A DNA stretch of 64,000 nt from Mesorhizobium zhangyense. GTDB lineage: Bacteria > Pseudomonadota > Alphaproteobacteria > Rhizobiales > Rhizobiaceae. The stretch is from NCBI RefSeq assembly GCF_011045115.1, contig NZ_JAAKZG010000008.1, forward strand, positions 124,001 to 188,000. Reading direction: 5' to 3'. Of the stretch, positions 10,444 through 19,103 are shown in pieces (within the stretch, counting starts at the first letter, position 1; every line of letters begins with the position of its first letter). The notes beneath the pieces were generated by a model. The model made no database searches, was not told where the DNA came from, and saw nothing but the letters and a program-made list of their open reading frames with translations. Position numbers and translations under genes: made by a program.

Positions 10444-11181
10444 TCAAAGATGTGGATTGCGCGGCCTGTATTTGGCGATCAGAGCCGCATTGACCTCTTT
10501 TGCGCCCGGCATGTTGGCGCTGAGATAGATCGGCGCGTTGATCCCGCCGGATTGCAGCCGCACGGCGGCCTCGACGAACACCGCGTTCATCAGCGCCGCG
10601 CCGATCGAGGTCGAGATCGGCCCGACGCGCAATTCGCTGCCAGGCACCTGCATCGTGGCGTCGCCGGGAGGCCCGCCATTGTCGAGCACGATGTCGGCGA
10701 CGTCGGCCAGCCGTGTGCGCCCATTGGCTGCCTGCCTGGAATATTCCTCGGAGGTGATGGCGATGACGGTTGCGCCCTTCGCCTTGCCGAGCTGGGCGGC
10801 CTCCACCGTTGCGGTGTTGACGCCGCTGTTGGAGACGACGATCAGCACATCGTTCGGACCCATCGGGTAGCGCTCGAAGATCGGCGCGATGATGCCTGAC
10901 ATGCGCTCGAAGACGGTGCCGGCAACGGCACCCTCATGCACCATGGTGGTGGAGGACAGGATCGGCACGGTCAGCGCCAGCCCGCCGGCGCGGTAATGCG
11001 CCTCCTCGGCCATGGTGTGGCTGTGGCCGGTGCCGAAGATATAGACCAGACCGTCGGCCTTGGCGGTGCGCTCCACCGCGTCCGCCGCTGCCGCGATCGA
11101 CGCGGCGTTTTCCTCGATCAGCCGGCCGGTGCGCGCGGTCAGGTCGGCGAGATAGGCGGCGGCGTGCGGCGTCTTGGTCAT
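10444..11181 (-). CDS. SIS-domain (phosphosugar-binding) protein, UPF0309-like
   Basis: 245-residue sugar-isomerase-domain protein. The phosphosugar-binding loop reads FGTGHSHTMAEEAHYRAGGL, and the second half has VVSNSGVNTATVEAA, both standard for SIS folds such as GlmS-C, MurQ and UPF0309. The ATG at 11181 overlaps the stop of the GntR gene (ATGA); a longer upstream reading only runs into that gene. Together with the FGGY kinase it suggests phosphorylation followed by isomerisation, aldol chemistry or deamination of an imported sugar. Whether it is an enzyme or a sensor is not resolved. Confidence 0.85.
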   Translation of the reverse strand: MTKTPHAAAYLADLTARTGRLIEENAASIAAAADAVERTAKADGLVYIFGTGHSHTMAEEAHYRAGGLALTVPILSSTTMVHEGAVAGTVFERMSGIIAPIFERYPMGPNDVLIVVSNSGVNTATVEAAQLGKAKGATVIAITSEEYSRQAANGRTRLADVADIVLDNGGPPGDATMQVPGSELRVGPISTSIGAALMNAVFVEAAVRLQSGGINAPIYLSANMPGAKEVNAALIAKYRPRNPHL

Positions 11182-11927
11182 GCATCTTTTCCGAGTGTCA
11201 GATTGACCCGCATCACGAAACAGTCGCCGCGATAGACCGAGCGGACATATTCGATCGGGCGTCGCGTCGCATCGAGCGTGCGGCGGGTGAGGACGAGAAC
11301 CGAACTCTGCATCGAGATGCCAAGTGCTGCCGCACTCGATGCGTCGGGATGCGCCGACCACAGTCTCTGCTCGGCCTCGCTCGGATAGATGCCGTAGTCC
11401 TCGCGCAGCACGCGGTAGAGCGAGTCCGTGGTGAAATCGGCGCGGTCGAGCAGTTTCGGCGCAAGGGCGGCGGGAATCTCGGTGCGCTCGAGCCCGACCG
11501 GCTCGGCATCGGCAAGGCGCACGCGCACCAGCCGGTGCACCGGCGCATGCTCGGCAATGCCAAGGGCGTTTGCTGCCTCCAGATCGGCGGCACCCACGCC
11601 GGCATCCAGCACGATCGAGGAGGCGACACGGCCGCCGCGCTGCATGTCTTCGGTGAAGCCGCTCAGCGTCGAAAGCTGCTGCTCGATCTGCGGATGGGCA
11701 ACGAATGCTCCGCGGCCCGTACGAGTCTCGACCAGCCCGCGCCGCTCCAGAACCTTCAGTGCCTGCCGCGCCGTCATGCGGCTGTAGCCAAGGTCCTCGG
11801 CCATCTGCCGTTCCGAAGGCAGCCTTTCGCCAATCTTCAGTGCGCCGGACGCGATCCGCGCCGCGAAGTCATTCGCGATGCGCTGGTAGAGCGGTTGCTG
11901 GTCGGCGGCGATAGACGTCATGGGCAC
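11178..11927 (-). CDS. GntR-family transcriptional regulator with UTRA domain
   Basis: 249-residue HutC-subfamily repressor. The N-terminal winged helix (about 10-75) contains SERQMAEDLGYSRMTARQAL and the wing GLVETRTGRGAFVA, and a C-terminal UTRA ligand domain follows (about 95-245). It starts at GTG 11927, placed seven bases after GGAA; an in-frame ATG two codons later is also possible. It overlaps the SIS gene, so it is inside the sugar operon. A TACCA-N-TGGTA palindrome 17 bases upstream is a likely autoregulatory operator. The inducer is probably a phosphorylated form of the imported sugar. Confidence 0.9.
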   Translation of the reverse strand: MPMTSIAADQQPLYQRIANDFAARIASGALKIGERLPSERQMAEDLGYSRMTARQALKVLERRGLVETRTGRGAFVAHPQIEQQLSTLSGFTEDMQRGGRVASSIVLDAGVGAADLEAANALGIAEHAPVHRLVRVRLADAEPVGLERTEIPAALAPKLLDRADFTTDSLYRVLREDYGIYPSEAEQRLWSAHPDASSAAALGISMQSSVLVLTRRTLDATRRPIEYVRSVYRGDCFVMRVNLTLGKDA

Positions 11928-11943
11928 CGGTATATTCCATTGC

Positions 11944-11954
11944 TACCAGTGGTA
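11944..11954. promoter_or_regulatory. Candidate GntR operator TACCAGTGGTA
   Basis: An 11-bp palindrome (TACCA-G-TGGTA) just upstream of the GntR/UTRA gene, between it and the kinase gene. Its half-site TACCA/TGGTA matches the repeated motif found upstream of the second GntR gene (14333-14362) and at 50507-50517. Binding is inferred from symmetry and position only. Confidence 0.45.
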
Positions 11955-11992
11955 TGCACCACTCTCTTGCATCCTGTAAAGTGCTTTGCCGC

Positions 11993-13486
11993 CTATTTCC
12001 CCAATGCAGCGTCGCGACGGGCACGATAGGTGACAAAAGCGCTGTCCCAGGCAGGTTTGACGGCAGTGTCCGGTTCATGCCGGCGCTGGATTTCGCGCGT
12101 CGAGACCGAGGCTTCGCGGATCGATGAAAAACGTCCGATGGCGGTGGCGGCAAGCAGGGCCGCACCGCGTGCGCCGAACTCGGTACCGGCCGGCACCAGC
12201 ACGGCCGTGCCGAGGCAATCGGCGATCATCTGCGTCCACATCGGGCTGCGCGCGCCGCCGCCCGTCAGCAGTATTTCGTGGCCCGCGCCTTCCAGATCCT
12301 GGAAAAGGTCGCGCAGCGCCAGCGCCACGCCCTCATAGACCGCGCGGATCATATGCGGGCGGCCATGCCGGGGCGAAAGGCCGTGGAAGCCGGCCCGCGC
12401 CTCGCGGTTCACCACCGGCGCGATGATGCCGCTTTCGCTGAGATAGGGCAGATAAACGACACCCTCGCTGCCGATCGGAATGGGCGCGATCATCGCTTCC
12501 ATGCGGGCATAGAGGTCCGGCTCCTTCGCCAGGTCGGGCAGCAGCGTCTCCACCGCCCAATCGAGATTGAGCGTGCCGGCGACATTGACCATGGCGCGGT
12601 ACCAGGTCTCGCCCGGCAGGGTGAACAGCAGTCCGAGATCGGGCGGGGTGAAGACGGGACGATCCGAAACCACGCCGACCATGCAGGTCGTGCCGAGCAC
12701 GGCCATGGCCATGCCGGCTTCCAACGCACTCGCGCCGGTCACGGTCGCCGGCACATCGCCCGCACCGATGGCCACCGGCGTACGCTCGGCCAAACCCGTT
12801 GCCGCCGCCGCCTCAGCGGTGACGAAGCCGCCGACGGTTTCGGAATCGGCCACCGGCGGCAGTTTGTGCGCGAGGTCCGAAACCTGGAATAGCTCGAGCA
12901 TCTCGGCGCTGCGGTCGCGGTCGCGCGCGCTGCCGGGGGCGACTGCCGCCTCGGTGCGGTCGGCGGCGACCTTTCCGGTCAGCTTCAGCCGCAGAAAATC
13001 CTTGTAGCTGAAGACGTGCGCCGCGCGGTCGAGAACCTCCGGCTCGTTCTCCTTCAGCCATGCCATAAGCGGCAGCGTGCAGCCCTGCTGTACCACGCAG
13101 CCATCCGACTGGAAGATGCGCTGATAAAAGTCCGGGACTTCCGCCGCGCGGCGCTCCATCCAATCCTGCGCGCGGCTGTCTTCCCAGATGATGCCGGGGC
13201 GCAGCGCATTGCCCGCCTCATCGACCAGCCAGGCACCGACCATCGCAGCCGACAGGCCCACGGCAGCGATATCCGCGCCCGTGACGCCCGCGTCCTTCAG
13301 TGCCGCCTTGACCGCCACGGTCGCCGCCTCCCACGCCGAAGCCGGATCGATCTCCGACCAGCCCGGATGCGGCCGTTGCAGGCGGATGCGGTGCGCGCCT
13401 GCGCCAAGCTGCCGGCCTGCCTCGTCGAAGACGGCAGCCTTGGTTACGGATGAGCCGGCGTCGATGCCGAGAAAATAGCGGCTCAT
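11993..13486 (-). CDS. FGGY-family carbohydrate kinase
   Basis: 497-residue sugar or polyol kinase of the xylulokinase/FGGY group. The N-terminal phosphate-1 loop is YFLGIDAGSSVTKAAVFDEAG. The adenosine-binding motif near residues 395-405 reads LLTGGGARSPMWTQMIADC, typical of the FGGY C-terminal domain. Family length is about 480-520. The start at ATG 13486 was chosen because it begins the conserved first strand; an upstream in-frame ATG (13507) adds seven non-conserved residues. It lies downstream of one GntR gene, with a CCCGGC/GCCGGG hairpin (13526-13542) between them. It should phosphorylate the sugar imported by the downstream ABC system. Confidence 0.9.
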   Translation of the reverse strand: MSRYFLGIDAGSSVTKAAVFDEAGRQLGAGAHRIRLQRPHPGWSEIDPASAWEAATVAVKAALKDAGVTGADIAAVGLSAAMVGAWLVDEAGNALRPGIIWEDSRAQDWMERRAAEVPDFYQRIFQSDGCVVQQGCTLPLMAWLKENEPEVLDRAAHVFSYKDFLRLKLTGKVAADRTEAAVAPGSARDRDRSAEMLELFQVSDLAHKLPPVADSETVGGFVTAEAAAATGLAERTPVAIGAGDVPATVTGASALEAGMAMAVLGTTCMVGVVSDRPVFTPPDLGLLFTLPGETWYRAMVNVAGTLNLDWAVETLLPDLAKEPDLYARMEAMIAPIPIGSEGVVYLPYLSESGIIAPVVNREARAGFHGLSPRHGRPHMIRAVYEGVALALRDLFQDLEGAGHEILLTGGGARSPMWTQMIADCLGTAVLVPAGTEFGARGAALLAATAIGRFSSIREASVSTREIQRRHEPDTAVKPAWDSAFVTYRARRDAALGK

Positions 13487-13567
13487 GTGCAAGCCCCATT
13501 GACGCAATGCAAAGCCGGTAGAGTCCCCGGCGCGATGCCGGGCGAGGTAGCGTTCGAAAGTCTCATT

Positions 13568-14323
13568 CTAAGCTCCGATGCCCAGTTCCGCGACGAAGTC
13601 GTAGGCGTCGCCACGAAAGATCGAGCGGCTGGATTCGACGATGCGGCCGTCTTCCAGCCGCGTGATTCTGTGAATATCGAGCGCTGCCGATCCGACGGGA
13701 ATCTGCAGCAGCTTGGCCGTCTCGGCGTCGACATTGATGGCGGTGAAATGCTGCACGGCCCGCGCCGGCTTGTAGCCGCGCGCCCGGAATGTTTCATAAA
13801 GCGAAGCGCCGACATCTTGCGGGTCGGCAAGCACGCTGGCCGGCGTCAGCGACCATTCCACCGCGATCGGTTCGCCATCGGCCAGTCGCAAGCGGCGCAG
13901 GCGGATCACCATTTCGCCCTCGGCAATGCCGAGCAAACCAGCCTCATCGGCATTGGCCTGCGCGCGTTCGCGGGACAGCCAGCGCGTGCCGGCCTCCCTG
14001 CCGCGCGACTTCATGTCCTCGGTGAAGGAGTAGAGCTGGCTCAGGCTCTGCACCAGCCGCTCCGGTCCGCCGGCGACATAGTTGCCGCTGCCGTGGCGCT
14101 GGACGATCAGCCCGTCTTCGACCAGCCCGACGATCGCCTTGCGCACGGTCACCCGGGAAATGCCGAGCTGCACGGCAAGCTCGCGCTCGGAAGGCAGCGC
14201 GGCACCCGGCTTCAGCTCGCCCGAGGCGATTGCCTCGGAAACCAGCGTCTGCAGGCGTCGATAGGCCGGCGCGGGATCGTCCCGGTTCAGTTTGTCAGGA
14301 GAAAAAATGCCGGGAAGCGTCAC
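13568..14323 (-). CDS. GntR-family transcriptional regulator with UTRA domain (second of the operon)
   Basis: 251-residue HutC-type repressor. The winged helix contains SERELAVQLGISRVTVRKAI and GLIVQRHGSGNYVA; the UTRA domain is about 100-250. The start is uncertain. GTG 14323 is proposed because the in-frame region upstream, back to GTG 14413, covers a triple operator-like repeat and looks non-coding, but no strong ribosome site is visible for either. It heads the kinase/SIS/ABC operon and is divergent from the SbcD-like gene. Having two UTRA repressors in one operon suggests control by two ligands or a cascade. Confidence 0.87.
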   Translation of the reverse strand: MTLPGIFSPDKLNRDDPAPAYRRLQTLVSEAIASGELKPGAALPSERELAVQLGISRVTVRKAIVGLVEDGLIVQRHGSGNYVAGGPERLVQSLSQLYSFTEDMKSRGREAGTRWLSRERAQANADEAGLLGIAEGEMVIRLRRLRLADGEPIAVEWSLTPASVLADPQDVGASLYETFRARGYKPARAVQHFTAINVDAETAKLLQIPVGSAALDIHRITRLEDGRIVESSRSIFRGDAYDFVAELGIGA

Positions 14324-14332
14324 GTTGCACCA

Positions 14333-14362
14333 TAATACCAGAGTAATACCAACATAATACCA
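14333..14362. promoter_or_regulatory. Triple 11-bp direct repeat, likely GntR operator array
   Basis: TAATACCA occurs at 14333-14340, 14344-14351 and 14355-14362, so the period is exactly 11 bp, one helical turn. Read on the minus strand the unit is TGGTATTA. The array lies immediately upstream of the proposed GntR start and within the divergent promoter region shared with the exonuclease gene. Same-face spacing is typical of cooperative repressor binding. No binding data are implied. Confidence 0.6.
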
Positions 14363-14445
14363 ATCTGAGCGCCGCCGCAATGGGCTGGTGATGGGCGGAG
14401 ACGCCTCTTGCACAGCCTGCGCAAGGACAGCTATCGAGGACGCAC

Positions 14446-15567
14446 ATGGCGTTCAGATTCCTTCACACAGCGGACTGGCAGATCGGCAAGCCCTTCGGCA
14501 ACGTTCCGGGCGATGCCGGCGCGGAGCTGCGCGCCCAGCGCATCGCCACCATCGGCACCATCGCCAGGCTGGCCGCAACACGCGGCGTCGACGCCGTGCT
14601 GGTCGCGGGCGATGCTTTCGACAGCAACGAAGTGCAGGACCGCACTATCCTGCGCACGCTGGATGCGCTGAAACCCTTTTCCGGCCGCTGGATTTTCCTG
14701 CCCGGCAACCATGATGCAGCACTTGCCCACAGCGTCTGGAGCCGCATGCGCCAGATGGGGCTGGAGGCCAACATCACCATTGCCGACAAGCCAGTGCCAA
14801 TCGAAGGCTGGGACGGCCGCGCCGTCGTCCTGCCCGGGCCGCTGTCGCGCCGTCGCGAATCGCTCGACCAGACCGAATGGTTCGACGCCGCCGCGACACC
14901 CGAGGGCGCGATCCGCGTCGGCCTTGCCCATGGCAGCGTCGCCAATCGCCTGCCCGGTGTTGCCGAAGCCAGCAACGAAATCCCGGAAACGCGGGCGCAG
15001 ACGGCAGGGCTCGCCTATCTGGCGCTTGGCGACTGGCATGGCTCGCTGAAGATCGCGCCGAAAACCTGGTATTCCGGCACGCCCGAAACCGACCGCCACC
15101 GTGCCAACAGTTCCGGTCTGGTTCACATCGTCGATCTCGATGGCCCCGATGCGCCCGAGCGCGTCGAGACGGTCCCGGTCGGCCATTACCAATGGCACCA
15201 GCTCGAAGCCCAGCTGCTCGACGGCACCTGCCAGGCAGCGCTCGAAGCGCTGTCTTCGATCGAAAGCGAAGCCGCGCGCCGCGTCGTGTCGCTCACCTTG
15301 CGCGGCGGCGTCAGCCTGGCGGAACGCTACCGCCTTGGCACCGAACTGTCGTCCTGGCAGCACCGCTTCCACCATCTCGACATCGATGATGCGGGCCTGT
15401 TCGAGGAGCCGACGGAAGACGATCTCGACGCGCTGGATTCGTCCGGCTTCGTCCGGCTGGCGGTCGACCGGCTGAAGGCGCAGGCCGGCAATCCGTCGAA
15501 TCCCGCGGCAGCAAGCGCCCGCGTCGCGCTGCGCATGATGTATGTCGACCATATGAGCGGCACATGA
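14446..15567 (+). CDS. Metallophosphoesterase, SbcD/YhaO-like DNA repair exonuclease
   Basis: 373-residue calcineurin-like phosphoesterase of the DNA-repair exonuclease family. Motifs run in order: HTADWQIG (7-14, where many SbcD proteins have DxH and this has D10-W-Q12), VAGDAFDSNE (about 63-72), LPGNHDAA (about 85-92), and later HGS and GDWHGS metal-binding motifs. The C-terminal third is a capping domain. It overlaps the SbcC-like ATPase gene by four bases (ATGA), so the two proteins almost surely form a complex that processes DNA ends, as SbcD-SbcC or YhaO-YhaN do. Confidence 0.88.
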   Translation: MAFRFLHTADWQIGKPFGNVPGDAGAELRAQRIATIGTIARLAATRGVDAVLVAGDAFDSNEVQDRTILRTLDALKPFSGRWIFLPGNHDAALAHSVWSRMRQMGLEANITIADKPVPIEGWDGRAVVLPGPLSRRRESLDQTEWFDAAATPEGAIRVGLAHGSVANRLPGVAEASNEIPETRAQTAGLAYLALGDWHGSLKIAPKTWYSGTPETDRHRANSSGLVHIVDLDGPDAPERVETVPVGHYQWHQLEAQLLDGTCQAALEALSSIESEAARRVVSLTLRGGVSLAERYRLGTELSSWQHRFHHLDIDDAGLFEEPTEDDLDALDSSGFVRLAVDRLKAQAGNPSNPAAASARVALRMMYVDHMSGT

Positions 15568-18176
15568 AGCTGCGCCGCATTGAGGTCACGGATTTCCGCA
15601 AGCTCGGCCATGTCGTCATCGACGATCTCGGCGACGGCCTCAATGTGGTCGTCGGCGACAACGAGGCCGGCAAGTCCACCTTGCTCGCCGCCTTGCGCGC
15701 TGTGCTGTTCGAGCGCCACCGCGTCGGTGGGGCCGCCGCCGTCGCCATGCAGCCTTACAACCAGTCGGTCCGCCCCGAAATCCGCCTCGACTTCGAGCGC
15801 AACGGCGCGGCGTGGCAGTTGCGCAAGGCATTCTGCCAGCGCCCGGAGGCCGAGCTCGCCGGCAATGGCGAGCGCTACACGGGCGATGCCGTCGAGGAAA
15901 AACTGGCAGAAATGTTCGGCTTCACGCCGCCTGGTTCGGGCGGATCGAAGCCGCTGGAACATCATGGTGTTTTCGGCCTTCTCTGGGTCGAGCAGGGCAC
16001 CTCGCATCGCGCGCTCGGCATCGGCAGCGGGCGCAATCATCTTGCCTCGGCGCTCGAAAGCGAAGTCGGGCAGGTGACGGGCGGCGAACGCGGGCGTGCG
16101 CTGCTGGCCGCTTCGGAGGAACGAAAGTCCGGCTTCTGGGACAAGCGCGACAATCCGCGCGGAGAGTTCCGGGCGCTTGCCGCGCAGCTTGAAGCCGACC
16201 GCGAACAGTTTGCCACGCTGCAAAAGCAGATGGCCGAGCACGATGCCCAGGTTTCGCGGCTGGCCGGGGTGCAAAATATCCTTGCCCGGCACACGCGCGA
16301 CGACACGCTCAATCAGGCGATCCAGAAAGCGGTCGCTGCCCGCGCGGCCGCAGCCCGTGTTGCCCAGCTGGAGGAAAAGCATCAGGCTGCCGTGGGCGGC
16401 GTGGAGCGGGCACGGCTGAGGCTGGATGCCGCCATGTCCCGTAACATGGCGCGGCGCAGGCTGGCCGCCGATCTGGCTGCCGACAAGTCGGAGATGGACG
16501 CAGCCCATGCTGCGCGCAACGAAACAAGCACCGAACTCGCCCGGCTCGATGCGATTTCCAGCAAAACGGCGGCGTGCCTGAACGAAGCCGCGAGGGCCGA
16601 ACAGGAGGCAGCCGGGCGCGTGCGCCGCATGGAGCAGGCGATCGCGCGGCGTCAGGCCACCGAAGCGGTCGAGCGCCTGACCGGCCAGTTGAAGCTTGCG
16701 GAGGATGCCGACGCAGCCCGGCGAAAGGCGAGCGCGGTTGCCAGCGCGACCAGCCTGACGGCGAACGACATCGCCGCGCTGGAAAGCCTTGAACGGGATC
16801 TGTATCAGGCCCGCGTCAGGCTTGAGGCCGCCGGCGTCCGCATCACGCTCCACCCCGACGCTGCGCAGGCCGTGCGTCTAGACGGCAAGCCGGTTGCGAG
16901 CGGCGAACTCGTTCTTTCCCGAGACGCAAGGCTCGTCCTCGAAGGTTACGGCGAGGTCGGCATTCATCCCCGTGGCGGCACGGAAGACTTGATGCGCGCC
17001 GCGGAGACTGCCGAAACGGCATTCCAGCAGGCGCTGCGCCGGCTTGGCTTTGCCGAATTGATCGCTGCGCGCAATGCGCTTCGCCTTCAGGAAAATGCGC
17101 GCGCAGAAGCTGCCAATCTTGGCAGGACAGTGGCTGCCGTCGCCCCCGGCGGCATCGAGGCGTTGAAACAGGAACTGGCGCGCAATGCCGTCCTGGTGAG
17201 TGCGGGTGAGGCTGTCGACGGCGCTGAGCCCGGCGATCTCGAATGCGCAAAGCGCGAGAGCCACGAAATACGCGGCCGGCTTGCGGTTCTGGAAAGCGAA
17301 GCCCGGGCGCGGCGCTCAGCCGCCGAGACCGCGCGGCGCGAACTGGCCGTACTCGACGAGCGCGCCTCGGCCGCCGGCCAGCGATACGGGAAACGCCTCG
17401 AGGAATTGTCGGCGGCACGGCAGGTCACTGGCGACCAGGTGCTGGAAGATGAACTCGCAGCCGAGCAGCAGGCTTTTCAGGCCGCCGATCAGGATCGTCA
17501 GGCCGCAAGTGCAGCACTTGCCAACGCCGATCCCGAAGCAAAGCAGCTCGCTTTGCGACAGGCCGAGCAGGCCGAGACGATGATCCGCAGGGATATCACC
17601 GCGCTCGACATCGAAAAGCGCGAGATCGAGGCGGCCTTGCGCGCGCTCGGCAAGGACGGGCTTGGCGAGCAGCTTGCTCAGTTGGAAGGTCAGGTTGCGC
17701 TTGGCGAAACCCGCCTGAAGACCATGACGCTGGAAGCCGAGGCGGCGCGGCTTCTGTTCAACACGCTGTCGCAGGCGCAGCGCGAGATGCGGGACCTTTG
17801 GCTGGCGCCGGTGCGCGAACGCTCTGCGCCCTATCTCCGGTTGATCGAGGCGGACAGCAATATCGTGCTGCACGACGAGACATTCGAGATCGATCAGGTC
17901 GTGCGCAACGGCGTGGCCGAGCCCTTCGGCGGCCTGAGCGTCGGCGCGCGCGAGCAGATCGCCGTCATCACCCGCATTGCGCTCGCCGATATCCTGCGCG
18001 AGGCCGGCCAGGAATCCTGCATCGTGCTGGACGACGCGCTGGTCAACACCGACGAGGCGCGGCTGGAGCGCATGCACCTTATCCTGCACAAGGCGGCAGC
18101 CAACCAGCAGATCCTGATCCTCACCTGCCGCGAGCGCGATTTCCTGCAACTCGGCGCGCCGATCCGCCGGATGTGA
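15564..18176 (+). CDS. SbcC/YhaN-like AAA ATPase with coiled coils
   Basis: 870-residue SMC-like ATPase. N-terminal Walker A is GDNEAGKST (31-39). A long Ala/Glu/Arg-rich middle (about 190-720) has heptad character, interrupted near residues 420-470 by a short beta-rich segment where SbcC would have its hook. The C-terminal signature is GGLSVGAREQIAVI, and Walker B is SCIVLDDALVNTDE. At 870 residues it is shorter than E. coli SbcC (about 1050) and close to YhaN. No zinc-hook CxxC was noticed. It is coupled to the phosphoesterase gene, so the likely function is ATP-dependent DNA end processing or defence against foreign DNA. Confidence 0.85.
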   Translation: MKLRRIEVTDFRKLGHVVIDDLGDGLNVVVGDNEAGKSTLLAALRAVLFERHRVGGAAAVAMQPYNQSVRPEIRLDFERNGAAWQLRKAFCQRPEAELAGNGERYTGDAVEEKLAEMFGFTPPGSGGSKPLEHHGVFGLLWVEQGTSHRALGIGSGRNHLASALESEVGQVTGGERGRALLAASEERKSGFWDKRDNPRGEFRALAAQLEADREQFATLQKQMAEHDAQVSRLAGVQNILARHTRDDTLNQAIQKAVAARAAAARVAQLEEKHQAAVGGVERARLRLDAAMSRNMARRRLAADLAADKSEMDAAHAARNETSTELARLDAISSKTAACLNEAARAEQEAAGRVRRMEQAIARRQATEAVERLTGQLKLAEDADAARRKASAVASATSLTANDIAALESLERDLYQARVRLEAAGVRITLHPDAAQAVRLDGKPVASGELVLSRDARLVLEGYGEVGIHPRGGTEDLMRAAETAETAFQQALRRLGFAELIAARNALRLQENARAEAANLGRTVAAVAPGGIEALKQELARNAVLVSAGEAVDGAEPGDLECAKRESHEIRGRLAVLESEARARRSAAETARRELAVLDERASAAGQRYGKRLEELSAARQVTGDQVLEDELAAEQQAFQAADQDRQAASAALANADPEAKQLALRQAEQAETMIRRDITALDIEKREIEAALRALGKDGLGEQLAQLEGQVALGETRLKTMTLEAEAARLLFNTLSQAQREMRDLWLAPVRERSAPYLRLIEADSNIVLHDETFEIDQVVRNGVAEPFGGLSVGAREQIAVITRIALADILREAGQESCIVLDDALVNTDEARLERMHLILHKAAANQQILILTCRERDFLQLGAPIRRM

Positions 18177-18243
18177 TCTGCCTACCCATGGGTGGCGACC
18201 TTTTGTCCCTTGGCATTCGGGCGGGCGGTCTCATATAAGGGTC

Positions 18244-18289
18244 CTGCAGGACGACCTGCGCTTCCAAAATCATCCGGGGACGGCCCCAT
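18244..18289 (+). ncRNA. Guanidine-II (mini-ykkC) riboswitch candidate
   Basis: Two short hairpins each carry the diagnostic ACGR tetraloop: GCAGG-ACGA-CCTGC (18246-18259) and GGGG-ACGG-CCCC (18276-18287), separated by 16 bases. That is the full defining architecture of the guanidine-II class, and the next recognised gene is an SMR exporter, the usual target. Unusually, the exporter ATG is about 257 bases downstream. A third small hairpin, TTCGG-AGAA-CCGAA (18293-18306), sequesters a GGAG that precedes a start codon at 18310. The whole interval 18177-18544 has no firmly supported gene. Confidence 0.85.
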
Positions 18290-18544
18290 TGTTTCGGAGA
18301 ACCGAAGTAATGGCGCATGACACCCACTGTCCTTTTCAAGCATCCGGCCATTCGCCGCCGCGCTTGGCGCGTGCCTGTCGCTGGTCAGCTTTTCCGCGCC
18401 ATCTGGCTCGACCTTTTGCAGTCGATCCCGTTGAAACTCTTCGACGATCAGGCAGCGATCTTGCGATTCCTTTCGTACTTCATGTTTCATTCTTTAACTG
18501 AACGATGCCAGTCTTTCGGGCATCGAATACAAGGAAAAATCATC

Positions 18545-18865
18545 ATGGCCTGGGTCTATCTTTTCTTTGCGGGGCTGTTCGAGGTCGTCTGGGCCTCGAC
18601 CCTGAAGCAGTCGGAAGGCTTCACCAAACTCACCCCCTCCATCATCACCGCTGTTGCCATGCTCATCAGCCTATGGCTGCTCGCGCTGGCCATGAAAACG
18701 CTGCCGCTCGGCACCGCCTACGCCATCTGGACCGGCATCGGCGCGGTCGGCGCCTTCATCGTCGGGCTGGTCTTCTTCAGCGAGCCGGCCACCTTTTTCC
18801 GCATAGCCAGCGTCGGTCTGATCGTCGTCGGCCTGACCGGCCTCAAGCTCACCTCGGGCCACTGA
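18545..18865 (+). CDS. Small multidrug resistance protein, SugE/Gdx type (guanidinium exporter)
   Basis: 106-residue, four-helix inner-membrane protein of the SMR family. It starts [20 protein letters not shown], with the conserved membrane Glu13 that binds guanidinium and protons, and contains [18 protein letters not shown], the family signature with the WTGIG form typical of SugE/Gdx rather than EmrE (YAIWAG). ATG 18545 follows AAGGA at nine bases and gives the normal family length. The frame is open upstream to 18317, which would add 76 residues; that is not expected for an SMR protein. The guanidine riboswitch candidate supports guanidinium/H+ antiport. Confidence 0.92.
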   Translation: MAWVYLFFAGLFEVVWASTLKQSEGFTKLTPSIITAVAMLISLWLLALAMKTLPLGTAYAIWTGIGAVGAFIVGLVFFSEPATFFRIASVGLIVVGLTGLKLTSGH

Positions 18866-19103
18866 GGCTGGGGACGTGTCCCGAACGTTAAGGAAACAGT
18901 TCGTAAAGCTGCAACCTTTGGTGTCTATTTTGGGACACATGCCGGCTGAAAATTGGCTACGAGGAGAGGATCGCACGGCCGCCAAGGGTTTCTTCCCCCA
19001 ATACATTCCCTTACAATAGTAACATTCTCTAGGGGGCGGAGAGCTTTTCGAGGCGCGCTGATGTTGGTGCGTGTGGCCTATTCGACCGCGTCTAGGAGCT
19101 TGA

